28,006 bases of DNA, taken from an uncultured Rhizobiaceae group bacterium. GTDB lineage: Bacteria > Pseudomonadota > Alphaproteobacteria > Rhizobiales > Rhizobiaceae. A program made the translations under genes and the position numbers. The notes beneath the pieces are model-generated. The model was not told the origin of the DNA, did not search any database, and was given only the letters and a program-made list of their open reading frames with translations. Below, piece by piece: positions 6,759-15,325 of this stretch. Each line of letters opens with the position of its first letter. Position 1 is the first letter of the stretch. The stretch lies in assembly GCA_937944075.1 (NCBI GenBank), contig CALDZZ010000237.1, forward strand, positions 1-28,006, given 5' to 3'.

Positions 6759-9401
6759 GTGGGCATGTTTAAAGAAAATTTGTTTAACGTTCGGGTTAGA
6801 TATCTACTGGGTTTGTTATTGATTGCAGGGGTCTGCGCGGTTTTTGTATTCGCCTTTAACCAGAATAACAGAGACATCTCCAGACTGAATGAATTCAACA
6901 AACATCAGTTGCATATTTCTCAGATTGTCGACGATATCAGCCTTTCCAGTGTTAAACTCAAGAACACTGTCCTTCGTAAAAACCATATCGCAATCATTGA
7001 TTTTCTTAAACTCCATAATGCGGAGCTGGAAGAAGAAATCGAAGGTCTGCAAGAAACCTTTAATGGGCTAAGACCAGAACTCAGAGAAGGCTTCGAGAAC
7101 ATAACCTCTTTGGAACGCAATCCTTTTTGGGTCTATAATGACTTGCTCAAACGATCACAGGAACTTGTCACTATATTTGATGATTATGTGCCCCAGGGAC
7201 AATATACCTTCGTTGATTTCAGGGGGGTTAACAGACTGATCTCGACAACCAGTCCTTATGTGGATGCTGCTGAACGAATTTCCCTTGTTAATCAGTTGCT
7301 TGTTCGCCAATATTACAGCCCGCAGGTAGACTATGTTGCGGAAAAACTGGTCATTGCCTCGAGAAACCTGAAAATTATCACCACTTACTTTGTGATTGCC
7401 GGGTCGCTGGTGCTGATTGGTATAGGCATGTTTATTTTTCTTCCCATGGAGCGCATGATCTACAAGCAGTTTGAAGGCTTGAGACTCGCAAATCGAAAAG
7501 CCGAGTTGGCGGATCGTGCCAAGTCAGAATTCCTGGCAAACATGTCCCATGAGATTCGCACCCCGATGAATGGTGTGATGGGCATGGCGGAGCTTCTGGT
7601 CAAAACGGAGCTTGATGCCAAGCAGAAAACGTTTGCTGATATCATCGTAAAGTCAGGCGCTTCGCTTCTGACCATTATTAATGACATTCTCGACTTCTCG
7701 AAGATTGACGCAGGTCAAATGGAACTCGACCCTGCACCCTTTGCCCTTTCAGAGGCGATTGAAGATGTGGCGACGCTTGTTTCTTCCAAGGTTGCAGAAA
7801 AAGACCTCGAACTGGTCGTTCGCATTGACCCACAACTGCCTGCAATGTTCGTGGGTGATGTTGGTCGTATTCGCCAGATTGTCACCAATCTTATGGGCAA
7901 TGCTGTCAAGTTTACCGAAGAAGGTCATGTGTTTGTCGATGTGAATGGCGTTGTTGAGGATGGCATGGCGAAGCTCAAGGTTGCCATTCAGGATACGGGT
8001 ATTGGTATCCCTGAAGAAAAGGCTGCCCGTGTCTTTGACAAGTTTAGTCAAGTGGATGAAAGCGCTACCCGCAAGCATGAGGGTACAGGTCTTGGCCTTG
8101 CCATTTCCTCGTCGTTGGTTGAACTCATGGGCGGTGACATTGGTGTACATTCCAAATTGGGTGAAGGTGCAACCTTCTGGTTCGAGATTACACTTCCTGT
8201 ACACGGCAACATCAAGCCAAGGGTACAAGTGCCGTTGGATGTTAGTGGTGCGCGCGTTCTCATCATTGATGACAATGAAGTCAATCGCTCCATTCTGCTT
8301 GAAAACATGCAAGCCTGGAAGTTTGACAGTGCGGCAGCAGCATCCGGCAAGGAAGGCCTTGCAGTGATGCGTGCGATGATTGCACAGGGCATTAAGCTCG
8401 ATTGTGTTATTCTGGATTATCACATGCCGGAAATGAACGGGGGCGAGGTTGCGCTTGCCATTCGTTCAGATATGGCGCTCAACAATATTCCGGTGGTCAT
8501 GTTGACTTCGGTTGATCAGACCGAGGAAGGCAAGAATTTCTCATCCCTTGGGATACAGGGACATTTGGTCAAGCCTGCGCGATCCTCACTTCTTCTCGAA
8601 ACCATCATTCGCGTCTTGCAGGATGTGCGTGATGAGAACAATGAGACACGAGAAGGGGTTGCCATGGTCCGTGCGATTGCAGGCAAGCAAGTTGCATCTG
8701 GCAAAAACAATCAAGTGACAAGTTCCGATACAGCAACTGATTTACAAGACGATCGGCAAGCGGCAGAATCTACCACTGCTTCTACAACACCAATAGTTCC
8801 ACGTGCGCCGCTACCAGAAATTGATACATCCAGCAAAGTTGAAGAAGCGGCCATTGTTCGTGCAGCTTCAGCCAAGTCGAATGTTGTAGCAACTCAAAAC
8901 AGTGTTGATGAGGCAACTGTTTCTCAAAACAATACAAAAGAGCCAGCCTTACATCAGCAAAGTGGAATTGACGCAACGCGCCGTTTCTCAAGCAAGATTG
9001 ATGCAAGCCGTGTGATTGATGTTTTGGTTGCAGAAGACAATGAAGTTAACCAGATCGTTTTCCGCCAGATTTTGCAAGGGGCAGGTTATAACTTCCTGAT
9101 TGCACAAAACGGCAAGGAAGCAGTTGAGCTGTATCAACGTCACAACCCGAAGGTGATTTGCATGGATGTATCCATGCCGGTGATGAACGGACATGAGGCT
9201 ACGATGGAAATTCGCAAGCTTGAAAAAGAATCCGGCAAAGAGACCCCGATCATTGGTGTTACCGCACATGCGATCAAGGGCGACATGGAAAAATGCTTTG
9301 ATGCAGGCATGGATGACTACCTCTCTAAGCCGGTTTCTCCAGACAAGTTTGAAGAAAAAATCAGCAAGTGGATCAATCACCAACAACAGAAAACAGGTTG
9401 A
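6759..9401 (+). CDS. Hybrid sensor histidine kinase with two receiver domains
   Basis: An 880-residue inner-membrane kinase. Domains: transmembrane helix 15-34, a mostly helical periplasmic region 35-205, second transmembrane helix about 206-229, HisKA with the phosphoacceptor H264 in NMSHEIRTPMNG, HATPase with the N-box around N381, G1 DTGIGIP and G2 GTGLGLA, receiver 1 (about 499-622; D506/D507, phosphoacceptor D553, K605), a low-complexity Ser/Thr/Ala/Gln-rich linker 640-745, and receiver 2 (about 753-872; D760, phosphoacceptor D803, K857). No HPt domain is present, so transfer to an output regulator would need a separate HPt protein. The signal is unknown. I use GTG 6759, with TAGGAA 5 bases upstream; ATG 6765 is an alternative. 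It is probably monocistronic. Confidence 0.93.
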   Translation: MGMFKENLFNVRVRYLLGLLLIAGVCAVFVFAFNQNNRDISRLNEFNKHQLHISQIVDDISLSSVKLKNTVLRKNHIAIIDFLKLHNAELEEEIEGLQETFNGLRPELREGFENITSLERNPFWVYNDLLKRSQELVTIFDDYVPQGQYTFVDFRGVNRLISTTSPYVDAAERISLVNQLLVRQYYSPQVDYVAEKLVIASRNLKIITTYFVIAGSLVLIGIGMFIFLPMERMIYKQFEGLRLANRKAELADRAKSEFLANMSHEIRTPMNGVMGMAELLVKTELDAKQKTFADIIVKSGASLLTIINDILDFSKIDAGQMELDPAPFALSEAIEDVATLVSSKVAEKDLELVVRIDPQLPAMFVGDVGRIRQIVTNLMGNAVKFTEEGHVFVDVNGVVEDGMAKLKVAIQDTGIGIPEEKAARVFDKFSQVDESATRKHEGTGLGLAISSSLVELMGGDIGVHSKLGEGATFWFEITLPVHGNIKPRVQVPLDVSGARVLIIDDNEVNRSILLENMQAWKFDSAAAASGKEGLAVMRAMIAQGIKLDCVILDYHMPEMNGGEVALAIRSDMALNNIPVVMLTSVDQTEEGKNFSSLGIQGHLVKPARSSLLLETIIRVLQDVRDENNETREGVAMVRAIAGKQVASGKNNQVTSSDTATDLQDDRQAAESTTASTTPIVPRAPLPEIDTSSKVEEAAIVRAASAKSNVVATQNSVDEATVSQNNTKEPALHQQSGIDATRRFSSKIDASRVIDVLVAEDNEVNQIVFRQILQGAGYNFLIAQNGKEAVELYQRHNPKVICMDVSMPVMNGHEATMEIRKLEKESGKETPIIGVTAHAIKGDMEKCFDAGMDDYLSKPVSPDKFEEKISKWINHQQQKTG

Positions 9402-9462
9402 TTCCAGCACTGTGATACCGCACTGTCAAAAGGTCTGAAATTGATCAAATGACGGTTATGAT

Positions 9463-10209
9463 ATGCCTGCAAAACTATCTGTAAATCTGAATGCTGTTGC
9501 CTTGTTGCGAAACCGTAGGGACTTGCCGTGGCCCAGTGTTACGGGACTTGGACGTATTGCCCTTGAAGCGGGTGCGCATGGGCTGACGGTTCATCCGCGT
9601 CCGGATGAACGGCATACGCGATTTTCTGACCTGCCTGAATTACGAAACCTTATTGATGATGAATTTCCCGAGGCTGAATTCAACATGGAAGGGTTTCCTG
9701 AAGAAGGTTTTTTGAGGCTTTGTGAAGAAAACCAACCAGAGCAGGTAACGCTGGTTCCGGATGATCCTGCACAGGCAACCTCTGACCACGGCTGGGATTT
9801 TGAGGGGCAGGGCAATTTTTTGCGCGATTGCGTTCAGCGGCTAAAATCCAATGGATTTCGTGTTTCGCTGTTTTGTGATCCCGATGCAAGTGAAGCCTCG
9901 ATCAATGCAGCAGCAGGTACCGGAGCAGATAGAATTGAACTTTATACTGGTCCCTATGGCGGATGCCATGATGATGGAGAGGGTGCAAAACTGTCACTCA
10001 AACAGATGGCTCAAACAGCACGTCATGCAGAAGCGCTTGGCATGAAGGTCAACGCGGGACATGATCTGACGGTTGAAAACCTGCCGGCTTTATCAAAGGC
10101 TATTCCCAATCTTGCGGAAGTATCAATAGGCCATGGCTTGACAGCAGACTGTCTTGAACACGGAATGGCCGGTTCTGTTAAACGCTTTCTGGAAGCGCTT
10201 GATACATGA
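9463..10209 (+). CDS. pdxJ: Pyridoxine 5'-phosphate synthase
   Basis: A 248-residue TIM-barrel enzyme that condenses 1-deoxyxylulose 5-phosphate with 3-amino-2-oxopropyl phosphate to make pyridoxine 5'-phosphate (DXP-dependent vitamin B6 synthesis). Diagnostic segments: LSVNLNAVALLRNRRDLPWPSV, GAHGLTVHPRPDERHTRFSDL (His and Arg binding residues), PEQVTLVPDDPAQATSDHGWDF, ELYTGPYG, MKVNAGHDLTVENLPAL and LAEVSIGHGLTADCLEHGM. The 'WDF' lid region and the start MPAKLSVNLN are of the Hyphomicrobiales type. No good Shine-Dalgarno sequence is seen before ATG 9463, though the protein start fits the family. It overlaps dgkA by ATGA (10206-10209), a different partner from the acpS seen next to pdxJ in many bacteria. 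Confidence 0.96.
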   Translation: MPAKLSVNLNAVALLRNRRDLPWPSVTGLGRIALEAGAHGLTVHPRPDERHTRFSDLPELRNLIDDEFPEAEFNMEGFPEEGFLRLCEENQPEQVTLVPDDPAQATSDHGWDFEGQGNFLRDCVQRLKSNGFRVSLFCDPDASEASINAAAGTGADRIELYTGPYGGCHDDGEGAKLSLKQMAQTARHAEALGMKVNAGHDLTVENLPALSKAIPNLAEVSIGHGLTADCLEHGMAGSVKRFLEALDT

Positions 10210-10553
10210 AGCGCTGGTTGGCTGCATTCAGAAATTCCTTTGCGGGCTTGAGGCACGGGTTCAAGCGTGAAGCGCCTGTGCGCGAAGAAATACTGGCATT
10301 TTTGTTCTCGCTTCCCGTAGCACCTTTTGTAGCGAATAGTGTTTGGCACTTGCTTCTTTTGTGGGGTGTGTTGTTGTTCATTCTGATTGTTGAATTGCTC
10401 AATACCGGAATTGAAGCATTGGCTGATGAAGTGAGTTTGGAAAAGCGCGATAATATTCGTATTGCAAAAGACTGTGGGTCGGCAGCTGTCCTGTTGGCTA
10501 CATTCATTGCAGTTGCTGTGTGGGGTGTTTCGCTTTGGCAGCTGGTTTTCTGA
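10206..10553 (+). CDS. dgkA: Diacylglycerol kinase (prokaryotic DgkA type)
   Basis: A 115-residue integral membrane enzyme with three transmembrane helices preceded by an amphipathic helix. The active-site signature VELLNTGIEALADEVSLEKRDNIRIAKDCGSAAVLLA carries the conserved Glu/Asn/Glu of the family, and AFRNSFAGLRHGFKREAPVREE is the N-terminal substrate-side segment. It phosphorylates diacylglycerol to phosphatidic acid, recycling lipid released by synthesis of envelope polymers such as cyclic glucans. Its start overlaps the pdxJ stop, so it is translated from the same message. The 55-base space to the convergent gene holds only a weak hairpin. Confidence 0.93.
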   Translation: MKRWLAAFRNSFAGLRHGFKREAPVREEILAFLFSLPVAPFVANSVWHLLLLWGVLLFILIVELLNTGIEALADEVSLEKRDNIRIAKDCGSAAVLLATFIAVAVWGVSLWQLVF

Positions 10554-10583
10554 CCACCCATAACATTGTCCTGTTACAGACTT

Positions 10584-10602
10584 ACCCCAGATATTCTTGG
10601 GT
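10584..10602 (+). terminator. Weak hairpin between convergent dgkA and CoA-binding genes
   Basis: ACCC (10584-10587) pairs with GGGT (10599-10602), with one further A-T pair, followed by TTGTTGT. The stem is short; it could serve as a modest terminator for dgkA. Low confidence. Confidence 0.25.
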
Positions 10603-10608
10603 TTGTTG

Positions 10609-11037
10609 TCACAATCCCAGTCTGGCGTATTCAATTTTTGTGCAACGGTTCATCACAACCTTGATGCCAAGGGCTTCGGCCTTTTTTGCACTTTCATCAT
10701 CGCGAATACCCAGCTGTAACCAAAAGGTAAGGGGAAGGGGAGCGAGCGCCATAACCTCTTCCAGCACACCTGGAATTGCCTTCGTATTGCGAAAAACATC
10801 AATCATGTGAATCGGTTGCGGGATATCCTTGAGACTTGCGTAACAGTGTTGTCCTGCAATTTCACGTCCTGCATGACCCGGATTGACGGGGAAAACCTGA
10901 TAGCCTTTTTCAACCAGGTAATGCGTCACACGATTTGAATCGCGCTCAGGTTTTGGGCTTGCGCCGACAACCGCTATTGTTTTTGTTTCCTGAAGAATTG
11001 TTTGGATGTAATTGTCATCATAGGTATCGTGGTTCAT
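10609..11037 (-). CDS. CoA-binding domain protein (YccU/COG1832 type)
   Basis: A 142-residue single Rossmann-like CoA_binding_2 domain: 'TIAVVGASPKPERDSNRVTHYLVEKGYQVFPVNPG' is the nucleotide-binding first half, followed by YASLKDIP, IDVFRN and WLQLGIRDDESAKKAEALGIKVVMNRCTKIEY, with the conserved C-x-K/M-x-E near the end. The family resembles the CoA-binding half of succinyl-CoA synthetase alpha subunits but has no ligase domain; its biochemical role is not established. It starts inside the stop of the acyl-CoA ligase gene (ATGA overlap, 11034-11037), and is the third gene of a minus-strand operon in which all products handle CoA or CoA esters. Confidence 0.88.
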   Translation of the reverse strand: MNHDTYDDNYIQTILQETKTIAVVGASPKPERDSNRVTHYLVEKGYQVFPVNPGHAGREIAGQHCYASLKDIPQPIHMIDVFRNTKAIPGVLEEVMALAPLPLTFWLQLGIRDDESAKKAEALGIKVVMNRCTKIEYARLGL

Positions 11038-12662
11038 GAGATTTCTTTCGCCCGTTCGCGCAGAACAAATTTCTGGATTTTTCCGGTTGAAGTTTTGGGC
11101 AGATCTTCAAAGACGAAATTTTTCGGGACCTTGAAGCTGGCAAGATGTTGGCGGCACCATGCGTTTAGTTCTTCAGGAGTGGGTGGCATTGATCCTTCAT
11201 TTGTTTCAATAAAGGCACAAGGTGTCTCGCCCCATTTGTCGTCCGGTTTGGCGACAACTGCAGCAGCAGAAATTGAAGGGTGTTTGTAGAGAGCATCTTC
11301 GACTTCGATTGATGAAATGTTTTCACCACCGGAGATGATAATATCCTTGGAGCGATCCTTGAGCTGGATGTAGCCATCTTCATGCATGACGCCCAGATCA
11401 CCTGTATGAAACCATCCGCCCCTAAAGGCTTCATCGGTAGCCTTTGCATTCTTAAGATAGCCCTTCATGACAACATTTCCTTGCATCATGACTTCGCCAA
11501 TGGTCTCTCCATCGTGGGGAACACTTTGCATGGTTTCAGGGTCTTTTACATCCAGTGCTTCAAGGGCTGAATATCGTACACCCTGCCGTGCCTTCATGGC
11601 AGCCTGTCCTGCGTTGTCGAGTGAGTTCCAATCAAGGTTCCAGTCATTGACGACGGCAGGGCCATAACATTCGGTTAGTCCATATAGGTGTGTTACGTTA
11701 AAGCCTGCCTCTTTCATGGAAGCAAGAATGGCTTCAGGTGGCGGGGCGGCAGCTGTAAAGAATTCTACTGTGTGTGGCAGGTCACGCTTGTCTTCTTCAC
11801 GTGCAGAAAGAAGCGTGGACATGACAATGGGTGCGCCACAAAGATGCGTTACACCATGGTCTGCAATTAAATCCCACATCGCCTTTTGGCGAACAGCGCG
11901 CAGGCAGACATGCGTTCCAATGATGGCTGACAAGGTCCAGGGAAAACACCAGCCGTTGCAATGAAACATTGGCAATGTCCAAAGATAGACGGAATGTTTC
12001 TGCATGGATGCAGTCAGTGCATTCCCCTGGGCAAGCAGTGATGCGCCTCGATGGTGATAAACAACGCCTTTCGGGTTGCCGGTTGTTCCGGATGTATAGT
12101 TGAGTGAGATTGCATCCCATTCATCTTCCGGCATCAGCCATTCAAATTCAGGATCACCGGCTGCCAGAAAATCCTCATATTCGATTTCCCCCAAATTTTC
12201 ACCGTCGCCTTTATATTCAGGATCATTGTAGTCAATGACCATCGGCTTGACTGTGGCAATGGCGAGGGCTTCCTTGATGGTTTTGGAAAACTCGCTGTCT
12301 GTAATCAAAAGCTTGCATTCACTGTGGTCGAGCTGAAAGGCGATGATGTTTGGATCCAGTCTGGTATTCATGGAGTGCAAGACTGCGCCTGTCATGGGAA
12401 TACCGTAATGGGCTTCAAGCATGGCTGGTGTATTGGCAAGCATGGCTGATACGGTGTCGCCTTTGCCTATGCCGCTGGAAGCAAGGGCTGACGCCAGTTT
12501 TCGCGAGCGTTGATAAAACTCGCCATAGGAACGTCGGAGCTTGCCATGAATAATGGCGGTATGATCTGGAAAGGTGCTGGCGGCTCTTTCCAGGAAAGTA
12601 AGCGGTGTCAAAGGCTGGTAGTTGGCCGGATTTTTATCTAGGTTTTGATTGTAGATGCTCAT
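11034..12662 (-). CDS. Acyl-CoA ligase (AMP-forming), DmdB-like acyl-CoA synthetase
   Basis: A 542-residue ANL-superfamily enzyme activating a carboxylic acid through an acyl-adenylate to its CoA thioester. Motifs: SLNYTSGTTGNPKGVVYHHRG (phosphate-binding loop), THLYGLTECYGP (A5), FHTGDLGVMHEDGYIQLKDRSKDIIISGGENISSIEVED (A7-A8 hinge), and the C-terminal PKTSTGKIQKF with the adenylation lysine. Length and sequence flavour fit the medium-chain/short-chain acyl-CoA synthetases that include DmdB (methylmercaptopropionyl-CoA ligase) and plant AAE1-type enzymes. The actual acid is unknown; no dmdA, dmdC or dmdD is seen nearby, so I do not call it dmdB. It is 24 bases downstream of the hydratase gene. 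Confidence 0.92.
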   Translation of the reverse strand: MSIYNQNLDKNPANYQPLTPLTFLERAASTFPDHTAIIHGKLRRSYGEFYQRSRKLASALASSGIGKGDTVSAMLANTPAMLEAHYGIPMTGAVLHSMNTRLDPNIIAFQLDHSECKLLITDSEFSKTIKEALAIATVKPMVIDYNDPEYKGDGENLGEIEYEDFLAAGDPEFEWLMPEDEWDAISLNYTSGTTGNPKGVVYHHRGASLLAQGNALTASMQKHSVYLWTLPMFHCNGWCFPWTLSAIIGTHVCLRAVRQKAMWDLIADHGVTHLCGAPIVMSTLLSAREEDKRDLPHTVEFFTAAAPPPEAILASMKEAGFNVTHLYGLTECYGPAVVNDWNLDWNSLDNAGQAAMKARQGVRYSALEALDVKDPETMQSVPHDGETIGEVMMQGNVVMKGYLKNAKATDEAFRGGWFHTGDLGVMHEDGYIQLKDRSKDIIISGGENISSIEVEDALYKHPSISAAAVVAKPDDKWGETPCAFIETNEGSMPPTPEELNAWCRQHLASFKVPKNFVFEDLPKTSTGKIQKFVLRERAKEIS

Positions 12663-12686
12663 GGGGTCCTGCGATCTATAAGGCTG

Positions 12687-13475
12687 TTATTCATCCCGCC
12701 AGCTTGGTTCGCGCTTTTCCAGAAAAGCGCCGATACCTTCTTCTGCGTCATGCTTCAGCATGTTTTCAACCATAACAGTTGTGCAATAGTCATAGGCTTC
12801 ATTCAGGGGCATTTGCTTTTGGTTATAGTAAGCCTGTTTGCCGGTTTTGATTGTCATGGCAGATTTTGCGGTAATGCGATCTGTGTACCACTTGACTGTC
12901 GCTTCCACTTCTTCTGACGGAACTGCCTTGTTTACAAGGCCGATTTCTGCTGCTTTTTGCGCTGGTGTGCCTTCGCCGGTCAACAGCATTTCCATCGCGT
13001 GCTTGTTGGAGACATTTCTGGACAATGCAACCATGGGCGTGGAGCAAAACAGACCCAGGTTGACGCCAGGGGTGATAAATTTTGCATCCTTGCTTGCAAC
13101 AGCCAAATCACAACTTGCAACCAGCTGGCAACCGGCGGCGGTTGCGGTTCCATGCACAGCTGCAATGACCGGAAGACGGTGGTTGACGATTTTCTGCATC
13201 ATGAAAGAACAGTTCTGCATCGTCTTTTGAAAGAATTCACGACCGCGGTCTTCAGAGTTTCTTGCGGCAGTCAATTCCTTCAGGTCGTGACCCGATGAAA
13301 AAACAGGGCCATTGCCTGACAATACAATTGCCCTTGCATCGCTGTTAGTGTCAGCTTCATCAAGCGCTGAACAAACCTCTGCAATCATTTCAAGCGACAA
13401 GGCATTCCGGCGCTGCGGATTGTCAAGGGTCAGGTAGAAAACGCTGTCTTCGATTTTTGAGCAAATAAGTGCCAT
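12687..13475 (-). CDS. Enoyl-CoA hydratase/isomerase family protein, ECHDC3-like
   Basis: A 262-residue crotonase-fold protein. 'NPQRRNALSLEMIAEVCSALDEAD' opens the fold; GPVFSSGHDLKEL and 'VHGTATAAGCQLVASCDLAVASKDAKFITPGVNLGLFCSTPMVALSR' form the oxyanion hole and CoA site; the C-terminus reads AFLEKREPSW. The FSSGHDLKEL and TPGVNLGLFCSTP segments closely resemble mitochondrial ECHDC3, a poorly characterised branch. The two catalytic glutamates of classical hydratases are not evident at the usual places, so hydratase activity is uncertain. I chose ATG 13475 with AGAAGG about 9 bases upstream; a GTG at 13511 in frame adds 12 residues but lacks a better site. It is the first gene of the CoA operon and divergent from the sensor kinase. 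Confidence 0.88.
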   Translation of the reverse strand: MALICSKIEDSVFYLTLDNPQRRNALSLEMIAEVCSALDEADTNSDARAIVLSGNGPVFSSGHDLKELTAARNSEDRGREFFQKTMQNCSFMMQKIVNHRLPVIAAVHGTATAAGCQLVASCDLAVASKDAKFITPGVNLGLFCSTPMVALSRNVSNKHAMEMLLTGEGTPAQKAAEIGLVNKAVPSEEVEATVKWYTDRITAKSAMTIKTGKQAYYNQKQMPLNEAYDYCTTVMVENMLKHDAEEGIGAFLEKREPSWRDE

Positions 13476-13522
13476 TTTTTGCAGCCTTCTTGATTGCGAT
13501 TGTCTAAACACGCTAGAGTACC

Positions 13523-13538
13523 ATCTCTTGGGAGAGAT
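13523..13538 (+). promoter_or_regulatory. Inverted repeat covering the dctB ribosome binding site
   Basis: ATCTCT (13523-13528) and AGAGAT (13533-13538) form a 6-bp stem with loop TGGG. The purine-rich GGGAGAG that should act as the ribosome binding site for ATG 13547 lies in the loop and 3' arm. A possible promoter (TTGATT 13490-13495, 18 bases, TAGAGT 13514-13519) would place the transcript start within or just before it. It could be an operator in the divergent region or a translation-limiting hairpin. Confidence 0.35.
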
Positions 13539-13546
13539 ATTTATAC

Positions 13547-15325
13547 ATGCGCTTGTTTTATACGATTATAATAACGGTGTTAATAGGCGTGATTGCAACA
13601 GCGGCCTATCATTTCAGTTATAACCGGTTTGAAAAATCTGCGCTTGCGACTTCTTCTGAAAGGCTGCTTCTCTATCAGGAAAGCTTGCGATCTACCATCA
13701 ACCGGGCTTCTCACCTGCCTAGGGTTGTGGTTTCTCATCCTTATACAATCGAAATGCTAAAGCACGGCAGGAAGATTGGCTTGATGAATGACTACCTCAA
13801 GACGGTAAGTGACAAATCAAATAGTGCTGCACTTTATATCCTGGATGAGGACGCCAATACGGTTGCTGCGAGTAATTTTGATTTGCCTGAAAGCTTTGTA
13901 GGAAACAATTATCGCTTTCGCCGTTATTTCACAGATGCGGTTAAACATGGGCAGGCGACGTTTTTCGCCATTGGTGTGACGACAGGTAGACCTGGTTATT
14001 TTATATCCGAAGCGATACGCGATGGTGACAAAACGCTAGGTGTGGCAGTCGTCAAGGTTGAGTTTCAGGAGTTGCTGGAAGCCTGGAGTGGGGCAGGTGA
14101 GGATGTGCTGATTACGGATGAGGATCAGGTTACGGTTCTGGCAAGTGACAGCAAGTACCTTTACAAACCGCTCCAGGAATTGCCGGCCAACCGACTTTCC
14201 CAAATGCGTGAAAGCAGAAAGTTTACGGGATATGATCTTGAAAAGCTGGCGTTTCAATCCGATGATGGTTTCTTTCAGGGGCGTGTGAACATAGAAGACG
14301 AGCGCTTTTCCATATCAACCGTTGGCACTTCAGAGCTTGGCTGGAAATTGCACTTTCTGACACCCCTGGAAACCGTTCAAAAATACTCCTATGCCATTGC
14401 TGCATTTGTGGTTTTGTTTTGTGGCTTGCTGGCCTCTGTCATTCTGTTCATTCGTTCCAAGAACAAGCAACGCATGCTGGAGGTCAAGGCGCTGGAGGCT
14501 GAACGTATTTCCCAGATCAATACCCAGCTTGAGCAGGAAGTTCAGGTGCGCAAACTGGCTGAGAAGCAGCTACGTGATGCGCAGTCAGAACTGATACAGT
14601 CCAGCAGGCTGACGGCGCTTGGTAAAATGTCAGCCTCAATCGTGCATGAGGTCAATCAGCCGGTTTCTGCAATCAGGTTGTTCACCTCCAGTGGTCTGTT
14701 GCTGTTAAAGGAACGACGCCTGAAGGAAGCGGGCAAGGTTTTTGATGATATCAAGAAAATGACTGACCGGCTTGGGTCAATCACATCAGACTTGCTGGTC
14801 TTTTCCAGGAAGCCTGTTTCCAAACCCGTTATATGCGATTTGAATGAATGTATTGAAGCGATATTGCTACAGTTTCGACCTGAGCTGGATGTTGGAAAAA
14901 TCAAGCTGCATGAGGCGCTTTCTCCGGTTCCAGTAACCACAAAAGGCAGTTCTGTACGCTTTGAGCAAATCGTCAGCAATCTGGTAAAGAACGCCATTCA
15001 GGCCAGCAAAGATGCAAAGGCTCCCGAGATTAAAATTCATTCATGGGTAGAGGGAGTGCGTTGCGGATTCGCTGTTGAGGATAATGGCGAGGGGGTTCCC
15101 CCAGAGATTATGGGACAATTGTTTGATCCGTTTTTCACAACCAAGAATGTAGGTGAGGGAGTTGGCCTTGGTCTTGCACTTTGTTACGCGATTGCAGACG
15201 AGGCAAATGGCAAGATCTTGTGTGAAAACTTAGAGACTGGGGGAGCCAGTTTTGTTGTGGAATTTCCTTTCCATCCTGTTGAACCAAACCGCAAAGGTCG
15301 TTTGAAAGAGCTGGTGGATGGTTGA
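13547..15325 (+). CDS. dctB: Sensor histidine kinase, DctB-like (C4-dicarboxylate/TRAP sensor)
   Basis: A 592-residue membrane kinase. It has a transmembrane helix at 4-24, a periplasmic region of about 250 residues with double-Cache features ('SERLLLYQESLRSTINRASHLPRVVVSHP', 'YILDEDANTVAASNFDLPESFVGNNYRFRRYFTDA', 'GVTTGRPGYFISEAI'), a second transmembrane helix at about 277-300, a coiled-coil linker, a HisKA domain with H367 in SIVHEVNQPVSAIR (the HExNQP form typical of DctB), and an HATPase domain with NLVKNAIQA, EDNGEGVP, DPFFTTKNVGEGVGLGLAL. DctB proteins sense periplasmic dicarboxylates. The gene overlaps the regulator by 8 bases, and the transporter genes follow. The ligand could be another carboxylate; the symbol reflects family, not proven substrate. 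Confidence 0.9.
   Translation: MRLFYTIIITVLIGVIATAAYHFSYNRFEKSALATSSERLLLYQESLRSTINRASHLPRVVVSHPYTIEMLKHGRKIGLMNDYLKTVSDKSNSAALYILDEDANTVAASNFDLPESFVGNNYRFRRYFTDAVKHGQATFFAIGVTTGRPGYFISEAIRDGDKTLGVAVVKVEFQELLEAWSGAGEDVLITDEDQVTVLASDSKYLYKPLQELPANRLSQMRESRKFTGYDLEKLAFQSDDGFFQGRVNIEDERFSISTVGTSELGWKLHFLTPLETVQKYSYAIAAFVVLFCGLLASVILFIRSKNKQRMLEVKALEAERISQINTQLEQEVQVRKLAEKQLRDAQSELIQSSRLTALGKMSASIVHEVNQPVSAIRLFTSSGLLLLKERRLKEAGKVFDDIKKMTDRLGSITSDLLVFSRKPVSKPVICDLNECIEAILLQFRPELDVGKIKLHEALSPVPVTTKGSSVRFEQIVSNLVKNAIQASKDAKAPEIKIHSWVEGVRCGFAVEDNGEGVPPEIMGQLFDPFFTTKNVGEGVGLGLALCYAIADEANGKILCENLETGGASFVVEFPFHPVEPNRKGRLKELVDG

Noticed and set aside
7749..8423. 224-codon open frame on the minus strand inside the hybrid kinase
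   Set aside because: Antisense to the HATPase and first receiver domains; composition (many His, Cys, Asn) is that of a shadow frame.
10023..10634. 203-codon minus-strand frame across pdxJ and dgkA
   Set aside because: Antisense to two confidently identified, overlapping genes; low-complexity Gln/Asn/His-rich translation.
11034..13475. A DMSP demethylation (dmdBCD) cluster
   Set aside because: The ligase resembles DmdB, but there is no acyl-CoA dehydrogenase (DmdC) or demethylase (DmdA), and the hydratase-family gene looks like ECHDC3 rather than DmdD.
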